A stretch of DNA of 64,000 bases, taken from the NCBI RefSeq assembly GCF_009765965.1, contig NZ_LMUL01000011.1, positions 30,542 through 94,541 of the forward strand, read 5' to 3'. The notes under the pieces are model-generated. The model made no database searches. It worked only from the letters and a program-made list of their open reading frames with translations, and had not been told where the DNA came from. Numbering within the stretch: position 1 is the first letter of the stretch; each line of letters begins with the position of its first letter. Below are positions 24,087 to 32,818 of the stretch, piece by piece. The stretch comes from Caulobacter sp. S45. GTDB lineage: Bacteria; Pseudomonadota; Alphaproteobacteria; Caulobacterales; Caulobacteraceae. The position numbers and the translations under genes were made by a program.

Positions 24087-24428
24087 TCAATGATGGCTTG
24101 AGCCAACGTCGCGATGTCCATTTCGTCGCCCTGGGTTAAGGATACATGCCTGGATCAGCTTCTCGGTGCGTTGGTAAAGCTCGTTTTTCTCGGCCCTTTT
24201 GTCATCAAGCAGCAAACGCATGCAGTAGAGCGAAGCGCGACCGGCGTCCTGAAGTTGGGCGTACTCCCGACTTTCGTTAGCCGTCAGTTCGGCGTTCGGA
24301 CAGCCATCTTCACGGTGATCGATCCCATGACACCGGCCTTGGAGATACAGGTCGCTCAAATGCTCACGCAGGCTGTCCAACCACTTTCTGCCGGCTGATA
24401 GCACTGTCGCCCTGATCTGGCGGCGCAC
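24087..24428 (-). CDS. Hypothetical protein, probably with an upstream membrane helix
   Basis: From GTG 24428 there are 113 codons encoding RRQIRATVLSAGRKWLDSLR, then EHLSDLY and a helical C-terminal part. The same frame is open further upstream to about 24560 and encodes a membrane helix (TAVGSTVVAALGVLVGG) just before WNVRRQIRATV. That is the usual layout of a family of short phage or plasmid membrane proteins with a helix followed by RxQIRAxV. No ATG or GTG precedes the helix, so the true start is either unusual or lost by mutation. The function is unknown. Confidence 0.5.
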   Translation of the reverse strand: MRRQIRATVLSAGRKWLDSLREHLSDLYLQGRCHGIDHREDGCPNAELTANESREYAQLQDAGRASLYCMRLLLDDKRAEKNELYQRTEKLIQACILNPGRRNGHRDVGSSHH

Positions 24429-24713
24429 GTTCCACCCGCCGACGAGGACGCCTAGGGCGGCGACTACCGTGGACCCAACGGCGGTCAGAGCGAGCGCATC
24501 CTGTATGTGTTGGGAATCTAGGTCCGCCCTAGGGGCTGGTGGGTCACCGTAAGAATATGCGTGGCGATGTCATGGACCACGGCTGAATCTCCGAGCACTG
24601 CGATCCTAGCGCGAGCGCGCGACCTCCACTACACGAGGCGCACTCTCTGTTTAATGCGCCTCGCGCTCCGCCGGGCCGGGTGGGGAGTGTTGGTCCCAGT
24701 TGAAGACGTTTGG

Positions 24714-24953
24714 CTAAGAGGGGGCTACTTCTCCCTTCGACTCCTTCTTCGGACTTGGCGAAGATTGATCCGTAGACTCTGTCCCGTTCCTCTCGATAAA
24801 AGACGCTTCCGATGGGCCCGTATCAGAAGTCGCCCCGGCTAGATCGCGGGTAGCTTTATCCCAATGATCGACATCGCGGCCCTCAGGCCGGCCTTCCTGT
24901 TCCCAAATCTCGTATGCGCGATTGCGGATGCGTTCATGCTCTACGTCGGCCAT
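24714..24953 (-). CDS. DUF2934 domain protein
   Basis: This 79-residue protein starts at ATG 24953, five bases after GGAGG. The N-terminal half contains RIRNRAYEIWEQEGRPEGRD followed by VDHWDKA, the DUF2934 signature found widely in alphaproteobacteria. The C-terminal half is a Ser/Glu/Lys-rich tail that is probably unstructured. The role is unknown. It stands alone in an intergenic-rich area, with no operon partner. Confidence 0.75.
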   Translation of the reverse strand: MADVEHERIRNRAYEIWEQEGRPEGRDVDHWDKATRDLAGATSDTGPSEASFIERNGTESTDQSSPSPKKESKGEVAPS

Positions 24954-25159
24954 TCTCGCCTCCTGCAAAATGAAAACCGAGACGCACCTGTCCCAGAAGT
25001 GGCCGGAAACACCGCCTCAGGGTGCGCCGCCAACTGCCTAAGCTTCAAAGCGTTCGAGAGGCTGAGCCGATCCATCACATATCGAGTGATGATGGGCGGC
25101 TGAGGTAGATTAACTTTTGGCCGGCCGAGGAAGAGCTTCCTGCGGCTGCGCCTTTCGGT

Positions 25160-25822
25160 CTAGCGGGTCAGCAGCGCGCGGTCGAAGTCTGCGAGTAAGT
25201 CTGATGCATCGTTGTACAAGGCCGCTGCGCCGGCGGAGAGCAGCACCTCATCGCTGAACCCGCCCGAGCGTAACGCCAGGGTTGCGACGCCGCACCGACC
25301 CGCTGCCTGCACGTCGTAAGGGCTGTCGCCTATGGCGAGCGCTTGGTCAGCAGCCACGTGAGCGCGCTTCAGGGCGACGTCGAATATGTCGGGCGCTGGT
25401 TTGGAGTTTCGGACATCGTCGATGCTGGTGGATGCGTGCACGAAAGCGCGAGCATCAAAAAGGTCAAGATAGCGCTCGAGCTCGTCCTGAGACGCCGAGG
25501 ACGCCAGCACGACACGCATCCCGGCGTGGTGTGCGCGGCCAAGGAGATTGTGCGCATGAGGAAACGGCTGCACCCGGGCCAGATACCTGCTCTTGAACAC
25601 CGCGCCGTGCTCGTCGCCCAGGGCCTGAACCTCTTGCTCATCAGCACCGGGGACAAGCGCCGGCACCAGCAGGTCGGCGCCTTTGCCGATTTGGTCGTGA
25701 ATCGCCCGGCGAGACAATCTGATACCTCGGGCGCGAAACACTTCATCCCAAGCGGATACGTGGAGCTCGTTGCTGTCTGCGAGCGTCCCGTCGATGTCGA
25801 AGAGAACCGCCTTGATCGACAT
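25160..25822 (-). CDS. HAD-superfamily hydrolase (phosphoglycolate / beta-phosphoglucomutase-like)
   Basis: This 220-residue protein has all four HAD motifs: FDIDGTLADS (nucleophile Asp and second Asp), VLASSAS, the lysine in SKPAPDIF, and IGDSPYDVQAAGRCG. A helical cap between motifs I and II (~residues 15-85) places it in subclass I, with phosphatases such as Gph. It probably dephosphorylates a small sugar phosphate or phosphoglycolate in the cytoplasm. ATG 25822 is chosen because MSIKAVLFDIDGT is the standard N-terminus; an in-frame extension upstream has no homology features. Confidence 0.88.
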   Translation of the reverse strand: MSIKAVLFDIDGTLADSNELHVSAWDEVFRARGIRLSRRAIHDQIGKGADLLVPALVPGADEQEVQALGDEHGAVFKSRYLARVQPFPHAHNLLGRAHHAGMRVVLASSASQDELERYLDLFDARAFVHASTSIDDVRNSKPAPDIFDVALKRAHVAADQALAIGDSPYDVQAAGRCGVATLALRSGGFSDEVLLSAGAAALYNDASDLLADFDRALLTR

Positions 25823-26098
25823 TAGGCTATCTTCGCCCTTGCGTGCCGCCCGGGCGGCTTTGCAACCGGCGCCGTTTATGCCGAGGCGATCTAGCTGACT
25901 TCGCCTGGCTATTCGAAGCGCCAAACCAGTCGGGCCTTTTATCGCTCAAAATCGCCCGTCACCGGCGTCTCCGATTCAGAAGGTGAAGCTCTCGACGGCG
26001 CGGTCGGTTCCCACTCAGCGTAGCTGAATGGCGGTGAGCTCGAGCCAGCGCGGAACGCCTCGCCGGTGGAGGGCGCTCTGTGATTGGGCGCGAACCTT

Positions 26099-26437
26099 TT
26101 AGTCCGACCCTCCAAACGCGCCGCACCTGATAGCGAGGCCCTTCAACTGTCCAGCGAGACGCGCGAATGACGATGCAGGATGACCCGCCTCGAGGACGCG
26201 GACGCCCATTCGGCCTCCCGCGCGCCAGACCCGTTCGACGGCCACGTATGTCCCGGGCTCAACCTCCAGCTTGAAACGTCTAGGCGCCTGAAGGTCGGGT
26301 CTGATTAGCAGTCCCGCCCCCCGAGGCGAGCGATTGTCTAGGATGCAAACCCTGTACTTGCCGTCAAACCACATGGATGCCGTACGCCGCAGAGCGGTTC
26401 GCGGAAGGTCGGTACGATTGGTTTCGATTTGCGACAC
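26099..26437 (-). CDS. PilZ-like domain protein
   Basis: This 112-residue protein starts at GTG 26437. It contains RTALRRTASMWF, then CILDNRSPRGAGL, which matches the (D/N)xSxxG motif of PilZ domains, followed by beta strands ending in GVRVLEAG. PilZ domains bind cyclic di-GMP, but the N-terminal RxxxR motif here is irregular (RTALRR), so binding is uncertain. It is a single-domain cytoplasmic protein. It lies divergently beside the decayed mucR copy. Confidence 0.6.
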   Translation of the reverse strand: MSQIETNRTDLPRTALRRTASMWFDGKYRVCILDNRSPRGAGLLIRPDLQAPRRFKLEVEPGTYVAVERVWRAGGRMGVRVLEAGHPASSFARLAGQLKGLAIRCGAFGGSD

Positions 26438-26559
26438 GTAAAATCTGTGGCAGGCAACCCCTTAAATGAAGTAAACCGAACCGGTCGCTTGATTGAGCAT
26501 TTGCACAACTTGGTGTTTATTAGAAGAGGCGCTTTCGCTCGCTCCGTCGAGCACGGACC

Positions 26560-26768
26560 GGTAGCCGGCATCCCCTGCAAGGAATCCATCACACCTGACT
26601 TGCCGATCAGCTTGGAAGACGGGGAAAATACAAATCGCTGCGGCGCCATCTGTTCACGCGGGGATGACGCCGAACCGACGATCGCGAGGAATAGGGCTTG
26701 CCAGCGATGACCCGATGAGTTCGGCCAAGCGCTCGGCGCAGGCCAAAACTTAGGGGCTTGGGAAAACG
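26560..26768 (+). pseudogene. Decayed MucR-family gene fragment
   Basis: The plus strand encodes GIPCKESITPDLPISLEDGE, close to VPIKKSVTPDFLISLEDGK of the MucR protein at 22938. After a one-base shift, GKYKSLRRHLFTRG continues, followed after another shift by MTP and then a degenerate stretch ending AQAKT-stop-GLGKT, matching the AKSLGLGRK end. At least two frameshifts and a stop interrupt it. It is a relic of a second mucR-like gene, about 3.2 kb from the intact one and on the opposite strand. Confidence 0.75.
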
Positions 26769-26786
26769 ATGGGCAGGGCCGCAGCT

Positions 26787-26942
26787 TTACCGGCTCCGGA
26801 ACCGACGGTCCGCTGGCCGCTGCAAGGCTCGCGGAAAGCTGTCCCTTCCTGCCGCGACCTGATCGAATTCACGGCGGTACACGGCGAGCCAAAAACCTAC
26901 CCATTCGCCGCCCGAATCGGAAGGGACGACCCGTATAATCAT
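26787..26942 (-). CDS. Small hypothetical protein (51 residues)
   Basis: ATG 26942 follows GGGGGGACGATCC. The frame encodes MIIRVVPSDSGGEWVGFWLA and ends RPADRRFRSR. It is protein-like in its first half; the second half is Arg-rich and may be out of frame. No family is recognised. Confidence 0.3.
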   Translation of the reverse strand: MIIRVVPSDSGGEWVGFWLAVYRREFDQVAAGRDSFPRALQRPADRRFRSR

Positions 26943-27093
26943 GGATCGTCCCCCCGTGCCGAAGGGAGGGCGTGGCCCTCGTCCCATCCCTAGTCGTCAA
27001 TCTTTAACGGGTAATGCTGCATTATGCACGTGCGGGCTGTGGAGGCTGTGACGGGATGGAATTTCGCCACCGGGGCAGCCATCTGCGAAGTTG

Positions 27094-27261
27094 ATGAGCG
27101 ACGAATTGGCCCTGCTGGCTCAGGCCCAGCGCGCCTATGTCAAGGCGCCACTAAAACTGCGCGGGTTTTACGAGCGGCTGATCGACAGCCTGACCGAGAT
27201 GATTCTGGACGGCCGGACATTGGCCGATCCTCTACCGGCGTCAAATCGGTCCGAGGAATGA
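27094..27261 (+). CDS. Small hypothetical protein (55 residues)
   Basis: ATG 27094 starts MSDELALLAQAQRAYVKAPL, then KLRGFYERLIDSLTEMILDG and RTLADPLPASNRSEE. The composition is that of a folded helical protein. GAAG lies a few bases before the start. It shows no membrane segment and no recognised domain. A different reading of this stretch, starting at 27024, has an unlikely composition. Confidence 0.45.
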   Translation: MSDELALLAQAQRAYVKAPLKLRGFYERLIDSLTEMILDGRTLADPLPASNRSEE

Positions 27262-27677
27262 GCGGGTGAAGACGAGGACGGCGAAAAGGCGCAGTCAAAA
27301 AGGTCATCGCCTTTAGAGCGTCAATAGGCGGCTCTCAATTAGCTGCTCGGTGGTCTGATCCCTGCGAAGTGATCCACCAAAGCCAAGCGCTTCAACCGTT
27401 ATCCCATCTAACATTCCACTCGGATCACCCCGTGGGGGCAGCCACCGCAACCTCGTTAGCCGCACAACCTACAAAGACCGACGCTCAGCCGCCCTGGCCG
27501 AGGGGCGGCAGGTCGCCGGATAGGGCTAGCTCGGGTTTGGGCGAGCTATGCCTGACCGAAGACATGTTCGCGTTGGACCGGCAGCCCACTCCCGCGCCTT
27601 CGCGCGGCCAGGACGCCCGCGCCCCCTTCACCAAGCCCACCAATCCCCCCACCTCGCAGTCCGGGAGGGCTGGTCCA
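27262..27677. other. Intergenic region
   Basis: I see no credible gene here. AAAGGCG (27285-27291) and CGCCTTT (27308-27314) could form a short hairpin. The rest is unremarkable and lies between two genes that point toward each other. Confidence 0.5.
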
Positions 27678-28097
27678 TCAGCGCATGGCCTGGACTTCGG
27701 CTGCCGTCACCGGCGCCGCATAGGCGTTGGCGAAATGGGTGCGAACATAGGTGACGACGGCGGCGATCTGGTCGTTGGCCAGCAGCGAACCGAAGGCCGG
27801 CATCCCCTTCTGGCCATGGATCACCAGCCGGATCGGATAGGCGGCCGCCGCCAGCCTGCGGTCGCCGGCCAGGGCCGGATAGACGCCCGCACCGGCCGCG
27901 CCCTTGGCGTCGCGCATGTGGCAGGCGGCGCAGAGGTTGTTGTAGACCGCTTCCCCGCCCTGCATCGTGAGCATTCCGTTCCGGACCATCGGCTGCGGCG
28001 CGGCGGTCTGGGCCCAAGCGGGCAGGGCCGCGAGGAGGGCCGCAGAACAGAGGGCCGCGAGCCCGAGGCGACGGACGCCCATGTGTTTCCTTTTCAT
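27678..28097 (-). CDS. Periplasmic c-type cytochrome, partner of the adjacent amine oxidase
   Basis: This 139-residue protein has an N-terminal signal peptide (LAALCSAALLAALPAWAQ) and a class I cytochrome c domain. The haem motif is CAACH and the distal Met ligand is probably in GQKGMPAFGS. The C-terminal helix reads DQIAAVVTYVRTHF. The gene starts at 28097, three bases after the stop of the flavin amine oxidase gene. It is paralogous to the cytochrome at 32373, which sits in the same position behind the other amine oxidase. It probably accepts electrons from the flavoprotein. Confidence 0.9.
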   Translation of the reverse strand: MKRKHMGVRRLGLAALCSAALLAALPAWAQTAAPQPMVRNGMLTMQGGEAVYNNLCAACHMRDAKGAAGAGVYPALAGDRRLAAAAYPIRLVIHGQKGMPAFGSLLANDQIAAVVTYVRTHFANAYAAPVTAAEVQAMR

Positions 28098-28099
28098 GG

Positions 28100-29692
28100 T
28101 CAAGCGCTCATCACCCGCTGGTGCAGCCGCTTGATGGCGTCGGTCGCGGACGTCACCGAGCCTTCCTGCCAGCCGGCCATATAGGATACGTGCTCGCCGG
28201 CCAGGACGATGCGGCCGTCGATGGCGGCCAGATTGTCGTAGTGCTCGGCTCGGGATGCTTCGGTCCACTGGCTCTTGCAGCCGAGCACCCAGGGTACGCG
28301 GTGCCAGGCCACGGCTACGCCGCAGTCGTACTCGCTCATGTATTGAGGATGGATCTTGGAGCCCCAGTAGAGCGCATCCTTGATCCGCTCCTCGGGTGGC
28401 TTGGCGGCCCAGGTGTAGCACTCGGGCGTCCCCACATAGGCGCCCAGGACGACTCCCTTACCTTTGGAGAAGTAGCCGTGATTGGGATAGCCGATCGAAA
28501 CGTTGGGCATGTCCGTATAGGTGATGCCGCCGTAGATCTGCTCGTCCTGCTCCCAGAACCGGCGCTTGAACTGCAGCCCGACCTTCAGCGACGGGGTATA
28601 GGCCATGTGGTCGATGGCGGCCTTCAGCGGCGCGCCCACGGTCATGGGGATCTGACCGAGCACAGGCAGGGGGATGGTGCAGACGCACCACTGGGCCGTG
28701 GCCGTGCGCGGCGGGCCGCCGGTCTTGGTGTCGACATAGGTGACCGTGACGCCCCTGTCGTCCTGATGAATGTCGATGATCTTGCTGTTGTACCGGATCA
28801 GCGGGCCGAGCTCCCGGCCCATGGCCTTGCCGATCATTCCCATGCCGCCTTTGGGCTGGAAGATCGAAGACTGGTGCATGTGGTCGCTCATCTGGCTCAT
28901 GGCCGTCCATAGACGCGCCGAGAGCACGTCGCCCAGGGCGTCCGGCTCGGAGGGCCGAGGCGCGCCGGTCAGGCCGCCGCCGGGGTCCAGGTCGAAGCCA
29001 CGCCGGTTCGAAGAGGTCATGCCCTTGACGTAGTCGTAGTTCTTGTCGAGCGCGCCCCACTCCCGCAGGGATTCCAGGAGGATTTCACGCTCCTCCTTGC
29101 TCACCTTCTGGTCCAGGGCGCCCTGCTGGGCGCACTTGCCGAGCAACTCAGCCACATGGCCCTGGTAGTCGGCCTGCACCTCGCGGTAACGCCGGGGTTT
29201 GCCGCCGTAGCCGGTCATGGAATGGACGTAGGCGTTGAAGTTGGTCTGGACGAAGGGTTCCATCTCCACGCCGGTCCGCTGCGCATAGTGCAGGATGCCC
29301 TGGTGATGATAGGGGATCCGCCAGGGTCCGGGGTTGAGATAGAGCCCCGGGTCGAACCCGACGTGCTGGGTCGCCCCGCCCAGCTCGGTAAAGGTGTCGC
29401 CGCCGTAGAGCGACCAATTCCGGCCGCCGGGGCGGTCCTGGTATTCCAGCACCTGGACCTTGTAGCCGGCGTCGCGCATCTCCAGGGCGGCGACCATCCC
29501 GGCCACCCCGGCGCCGAGAATCAGCACCGACGTCCCGGTCGGGGGCGTGGACAGCTTGGCCGGGCCCTTGAAGCTGGTGGCCTGGGCATAGCCCAGCTCG
29601 TACATGGCCATGTACATCGCCGTGCTGCCCGCCACGACGCCGATCATGCTGAGCAGGTCTCGTCGGCTCGGCGCTCCAGCGTCACCGGTCAT
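28100..29692 (-). CDS. Exported flavin amine oxidase/dehydrogenase (copy 2)
   Basis: This 530-residue FAD enzyme starts at ATG 29692, after GGGAGATTCTCT. A Tat signal (SRRDLLSM, residues 9-16) is followed by the dinucleotide-binding motif GAGVAG (60-65), PGGRNWSLY and the C-terminal FAD motif LAGEHVSYMAGWQEG. This is the monoamine oxidase fold. Export through Tat implies folding with FAD before reaching the periplasm. It shares motifs and layout with the enzyme at 32819 and is followed by its own cytochrome c. The amine substrate is unknown. Related periplasmic enzymes such as NicA2 pass electrons to a cytochrome c rather than O2. Confidence 0.92.
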   Translation of the reverse strand: MTGDAGAPSRRDLLSMIGVVAGSTAMYMAMYELGYAQATSFKGPAKLSTPPTGTSVLILGAGVAGMVAALEMRDAGYKVQVLEYQDRPGGRNWSLYGGDTFTELGGATQHVGFDPGLYLNPGPWRIPYHHQGILHYAQRTGVEMEPFVQTNFNAYVHSMTGYGGKPRRYREVQADYQGHVAELLGKCAQQGALDQKVSKEEREILLESLREWGALDKNYDYVKGMTSSNRRGFDLDPGGGLTGAPRPSEPDALGDVLSARLWTAMSQMSDHMHQSSIFQPKGGMGMIGKAMGRELGPLIRYNSKIIDIHQDDRGVTVTYVDTKTGGPPRTATAQWCVCTIPLPVLGQIPMTVGAPLKAAIDHMAYTPSLKVGLQFKRRFWEQDEQIYGGITYTDMPNVSIGYPNHGYFSKGKGVVLGAYVGTPECYTWAAKPPEERIKDALYWGSKIHPQYMSEYDCGVAVAWHRVPWVLGCKSQWTEASRAEHYDNLAAIDGRIVLAGEHVSYMAGWQEGSVTSATDAIKRLHQRVMSA

Positions 29693-29727
29693 AGAGAATC
29701 TCCCATCGCTCTCTGGCGTGCGCACCG

Positions 29728-31872
29728 TCAAAAGACATCCCGGCTTTCCAGATTCGCCTCTATGTCTGCGCGCGTCCGCCAGGCGTCGCGCATCTGCTTC
29801 TGCGCCAACAGAGGCAGCTGATCGCCCGCGTGGGCCGAGCCGGGTTGCGAAGACTCGCCATAAGACATCAACACCTTGGCTTTAGCCGGCGTGTCGAAGC
29901 TGACGACGGCGACATAGGTGGCGCCGAAGCTGGCCGTGCGGACGCCGTCCTTTGCAGGGCCGTAGTCGATAACGTTGATGACGCCATAGCGACCCGAAGC
30001 GCCGCTGGCCGGCAGGTTCCGGCCGCCCCAGATCAGCCGCATCTGCTTGGACCACGGCGCATCGAGCGCGCCTTGCGTGGCGAGAAGCTCCTTCGCCGCA
30101 ACGTCCAGGGCTTGCACCCCCGCCAGCGGGTCTGCGAGCCCCCGAGGCGTGGAGAAAGGATCGTGCAGATCGTAAGCCACTCTCCAGCCCGCATTTGTCA
30201 CGCCGTCGGGCTGCTTCAGCTTATCCATCCAGGTCGTGAACAGCAGGGCGCCGCGGCTGTCCGCGTCGGCGGTGCGGTCCCATTTGTCCAACACGTCCAT
30301 CGCGTGCTTGGCGAGATCGTCGTTGGACGCCCGCACCGCCGCGCCCAGATCGGGCAGCAGCCGATCGGCGGCCAGCATGTAGGTGGACCACCGTTTCTGG
30401 AGGAGCTGGTCGAAGCTGATCCTGGCTGGCTCCTTTAGCAGTTGCAGGCCGCGCTCCATTCGGACCTCGAGTGCGTCGCGGCTGATATAGGCCTTGTAGG
30501 GCGCGGGCTCGATGATCGAAGGGAAGGCCGTTTCCCACGGCGGGTCGTTGGAGTTCTGGACGACCCCGCCTGGCGGATCGATCGCCTTGGGCAGTTCGTC
30601 GTAGCTCAGATAGCCGGTCCAAAGCGTCTTGGAGGTGTCGCCCGGGACGGTGGACTTCCAGTATTTCAGGTCGCCGAAGGCGTGGCGCGGCACGAGTCCG
30701 TTGAACAGGTATTCGATATGCCCATCTTTATCTCCATAGATGATGTTGAACGTCGGCACCTGCATCATTCGCAGGGCCGCCTGATAATGCGCGAAGTCTG
30801 GAGCGGTCTCCATCTTCCAGTATTGTTCGAGGGCGTGAGGCCGATCGAGACCTGCCACCCGCATCGCGATCGGCGCGCCGCCACGCTCCCCGACCACCGG
30901 CCCCTGCACGGTGGAACGCACCTGCACGGTCTCGGTGTCGAAGCCCCCATCCGGCCGCAGGACCTTCAGCACGACCTGGCGAGTTTTGAACGGCAAGACC
31001 TTGCCATCGAACATATAGCCGCTTGGCGCGGGCGTGATCTTGTAAAAGGTCACGCCGTTGGTGTTGTCGACGGTGTTGGTGATGCCGAGCTGGTCGCTGA
31101 AGACGAAGCGCAGGACCGGCAGACCTACCTGGGTCGCGCCGTAGAGGTTCACACCCGGCGCGATGAGTTGCGCCTCGTAGTAGGTCGCCCAGCTCGGCCC
31201 CCAGGGTAGATGCGGGTTCATCAGCATCATGGTCTTACCGCTGGCCGAGCGCGACGGGGCGATCGCCCAGCCGTTGGATCCATTGTCGTCGCGCTGGGCG
31301 CCCGACGCCCCGACTGTGTCGGGGGGCAGGCGCCCGGCGACGGCTTGGGGCGCGAGGTAGACGTACTGGAATAGCCTGTGGGCGTAACTGACGACGTCCA
31401 GGCCGGTGATCGGCGCCACCTGCCTGGCCTTGGCCGATAACGCCTCGGGATGCGCTTTGGCGTAGGCGTTCATACCGTCGGCGAAGGCTTCCAGATCGGC
31501 CCGGAACTCGGGCGTCTGCGCGGCGAGCCACGCTCGAGACCGGTCCGAGACGTCGTTGATCGCCATCCATCGGTCGCCGGCCAGCTCCGAAGCGCCGTAG
31601 TACTCGGCCGCCTTGCCGCGGCCTTCGGCGTAAAGCTTCAGCATCAGCTCGCCGTGGCTTTTGATCTGCGCCCAGCCAAAACCGTAGAACAGATCGGCCG
31701 TGGTCTTGGCGTAGACGTGTGGGACGCCGTAGCGATCCCACAGCACTTCCGCCGAATGGGCGGGGTGGGCGAGCACCGAGCCGGCCAAACCGAGCTGAAG
31801 GACAACGGCCAGTCCCGCCACCGTCCGTCGCACCCGTGGGCCACTCCCCGACCTCGCGCCTGCCCCTTCCAC
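29728..31872 (-). CDS. Penicillin-acylase family Ntn hydrolase, exported
   Basis: This 714-residue precursor has a signal peptide (AGLAVVLQLGLAGSVLA). Residues 41-195 form the alpha chain (AEVLWDRYGVPHVYA), then an autocleavage site lies before Ser199 in DDNGSNGWAI, the N-terminal nucleophile of the beta chain. The Asn needed for the oxyanion hole is probably in the later YGDKDGHIEY/NDPPWETAFP region. Family members cleave N-acyl bonds in penicillins, acyl-homoserine lactones, aculeacin and other N-acyl amines. Set between two amine oxidases, it may deacylate an N-acyl amine so that the freed amine can be oxidised. The start is a GTG; another GTG 39 bp inside is possible. Confidence 0.9.
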   Translation of the reverse strand: MEGAGARSGSGPRVRRTVAGLAVVLQLGLAGSVLAHPAHSAEVLWDRYGVPHVYAKTTADLFYGFGWAQIKSHGELMLKLYAEGRGKAAEYYGASELAGDRWMAINDVSDRSRAWLAAQTPEFRADLEAFADGMNAYAKAHPEALSAKARQVAPITGLDVVSYAHRLFQYVYLAPQAVAGRLPPDTVGASGAQRDDNGSNGWAIAPSRSASGKTMMLMNPHLPWGPSWATYYEAQLIAPGVNLYGATQVGLPVLRFVFSDQLGITNTVDNTNGVTFYKITPAPSGYMFDGKVLPFKTRQVVLKVLRPDGGFDTETVQVRSTVQGPVVGERGGAPIAMRVAGLDRPHALEQYWKMETAPDFAHYQAALRMMQVPTFNIIYGDKDGHIEYLFNGLVPRHAFGDLKYWKSTVPGDTSKTLWTGYLSYDELPKAIDPPGGVVQNSNDPPWETAFPSIIEPAPYKAYISRDALEVRMERGLQLLKEPARISFDQLLQKRWSTYMLAADRLLPDLGAAVRASNDDLAKHAMDVLDKWDRTADADSRGALLFTTWMDKLKQPDGVTNAGWRVAYDLHDPFSTPRGLADPLAGVQALDVAAKELLATQGALDAPWSKQMRLIWGGRNLPASGASGRYGVINVIDYGPAKDGVRTASFGATYVAVVSFDTPAKAKVLMSYGESSQPGSAHAGDQLPLLAQKQMRDAWRTRADIEANLESRDVF

Positions 31873-31888
31873 CGCCCAGCCCTTTGTA

Positions 31889-32359
31889 TCAGCGGCAGCG
31901 GGGCGGTGCGCCGGCCCGGTCGCGGGCAGTCAAGGCGGCCAATAGCTTCGGATCGGCGACGCCGGCCGCCGCCGTCACCTGCGACGGCGCGAGGCCGAGG
32001 GCCTGGCGGTGCGCCTCAAGGTGGGTGAAGGCCGCGCGCTCGTCGTAGCAGTCGACGCCGATCGCCTCCTCGTCGCCGCCGTCGCCGGAGGGAGTCTTGA
32101 GGTCGTAATCAAGAGTGGAGGCGGCGCTGATCCATGCGCCCAGCGCGGCGCCCAGCATGAAGCTCGTCGAAGGCTCACGGGTCTGGCGTTCCAGCCGAAG
32201 GGCGGGTTCGTCGCTGGCCCGAGATCCGACCATGGTGAAACCGCGGCGCACGTCCGCCGGATCGACGCTGGTCCCGGCCGCCCGGGCGGTGGACGCTGGC
32301 GCTGCCTGCAGAAACGCTTGCGCCGCGATCAGAAGGACCAGGATGAAGGGTCTCGTCAT
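31889..32359 (-). CDS. Exported hypothetical protein (Rap1a/Tai-like helical)
   Basis: This 156-residue protein has a clear signal peptide (FILVLLIAAQAFLQAAPAS). The mature part contains FMLGAALGAWISAASTLDYD, then GVDCYDERAAFTHLEAHRQA. One cysteine pair is unlikely. The layout loosely resembles small periplasmic Rap1a-type proteins, but I cannot confirm this. It lies 16 bp upstream of the acylase and 13 bp downstream of a cytochrome gene, so it belongs to the same transcription unit. Confidence 0.7.
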   Translation of the reverse strand: MTRPFILVLLIAAQAFLQAAPASTARAAGTSVDPADVRRGFTMVGSRASDEPALRLERQTREPSTSFMLGAALGAWISAASTLDYDLKTPSGDGGDEEAIGVDCYDERAAFTHLEAHRQALGLAPSQVTAAAGVADPKLLAALTARDRAGAPPRCR

Positions 32360-32372
32360 GAAGGAGCCGACC

Positions 32373-32789
32373 TCAGTGGCCCGGCAGGACGGAGCTATCC
32401 TGGTGGGCCGCACCCTTGCCGCCCTGCGCGCTGGCCACTGTGGCGGCGCTCAGGGGCGACGCGTGATTGCCCCAGGAGGTGCGGACGTAGCTCAGCACTG
32501 AGGCGATTTGCTCGTTGGTCAGGTCCTCGCGAAAATTCGGCATGCCGCCGCGTCCGTTCAGCAGGACCTGGGCCACTGCCTTGGGATCGCCGTTCACGAA
32601 GGCGTCGCCGGCGAGCGCCGGGAAGGCGCCGGGAACGCCCTGGGCCCGGGCTTGATGGCAGGCGGCGCAGTTCTGCTTGAAGATCGCCGCCCCGTCCGGC
32701 GGCTCCGCATGGGCGGCCTCGGCTAAGGCCAGCGCGCCGAACAGCATCCACAGGAGCGCGCCATGGGGCGCCCGCACTTTCGAAGACAT
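32373..32789 (-). CDS. Periplasmic c-type cytochrome, partner of the upstream amine oxidase
   Basis: This 138-residue protein has a signal peptide (LLWMLFGALALAEAAHA) and a cytochrome c domain with CAACH, AGDAF and the probable Met ligand in GRGGMPNFRE. The C-terminal helix is EQIASVLSYVRTSWGNH. It lies 29 bp after the amine oxidase at 32819 and mirrors the oxidase/cytochrome pair at 27678-29692. The start at 32789 is chosen over an ATG 12 bp upstream because of its spacing from GGAGG. Confidence 0.9.
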   Translation of the reverse strand: MSSKVRAPHGALLWMLFGALALAEAAHAEPPDGAAIFKQNCAACHQARAQGVPGAFPALAGDAFVNGDPKAVAQVLLNGRGGMPNFREDLTNEQIASVLSYVRTSWGNHASPLSAATVASAQGGKGAAHQDSSVLPGH

Positions 32790-32818
32790 GAACCTCAACA
32801 TCCTCCGCCGCCCGAAAA

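Noticed and set aside
24561-24842. 93-codon plus-strand frame
   Set aside because: It is opposite the DUF2934 gene, Arg/Leu-rich, with no ribosome-binding site.
27369-28184. 271-codon plus-strand frame
   Set aside because: It is antisense to the cytochrome c gene at 27678, whose haem motif and signal peptide are clear. The frame has Arg/Gly-rich composition and no domain.
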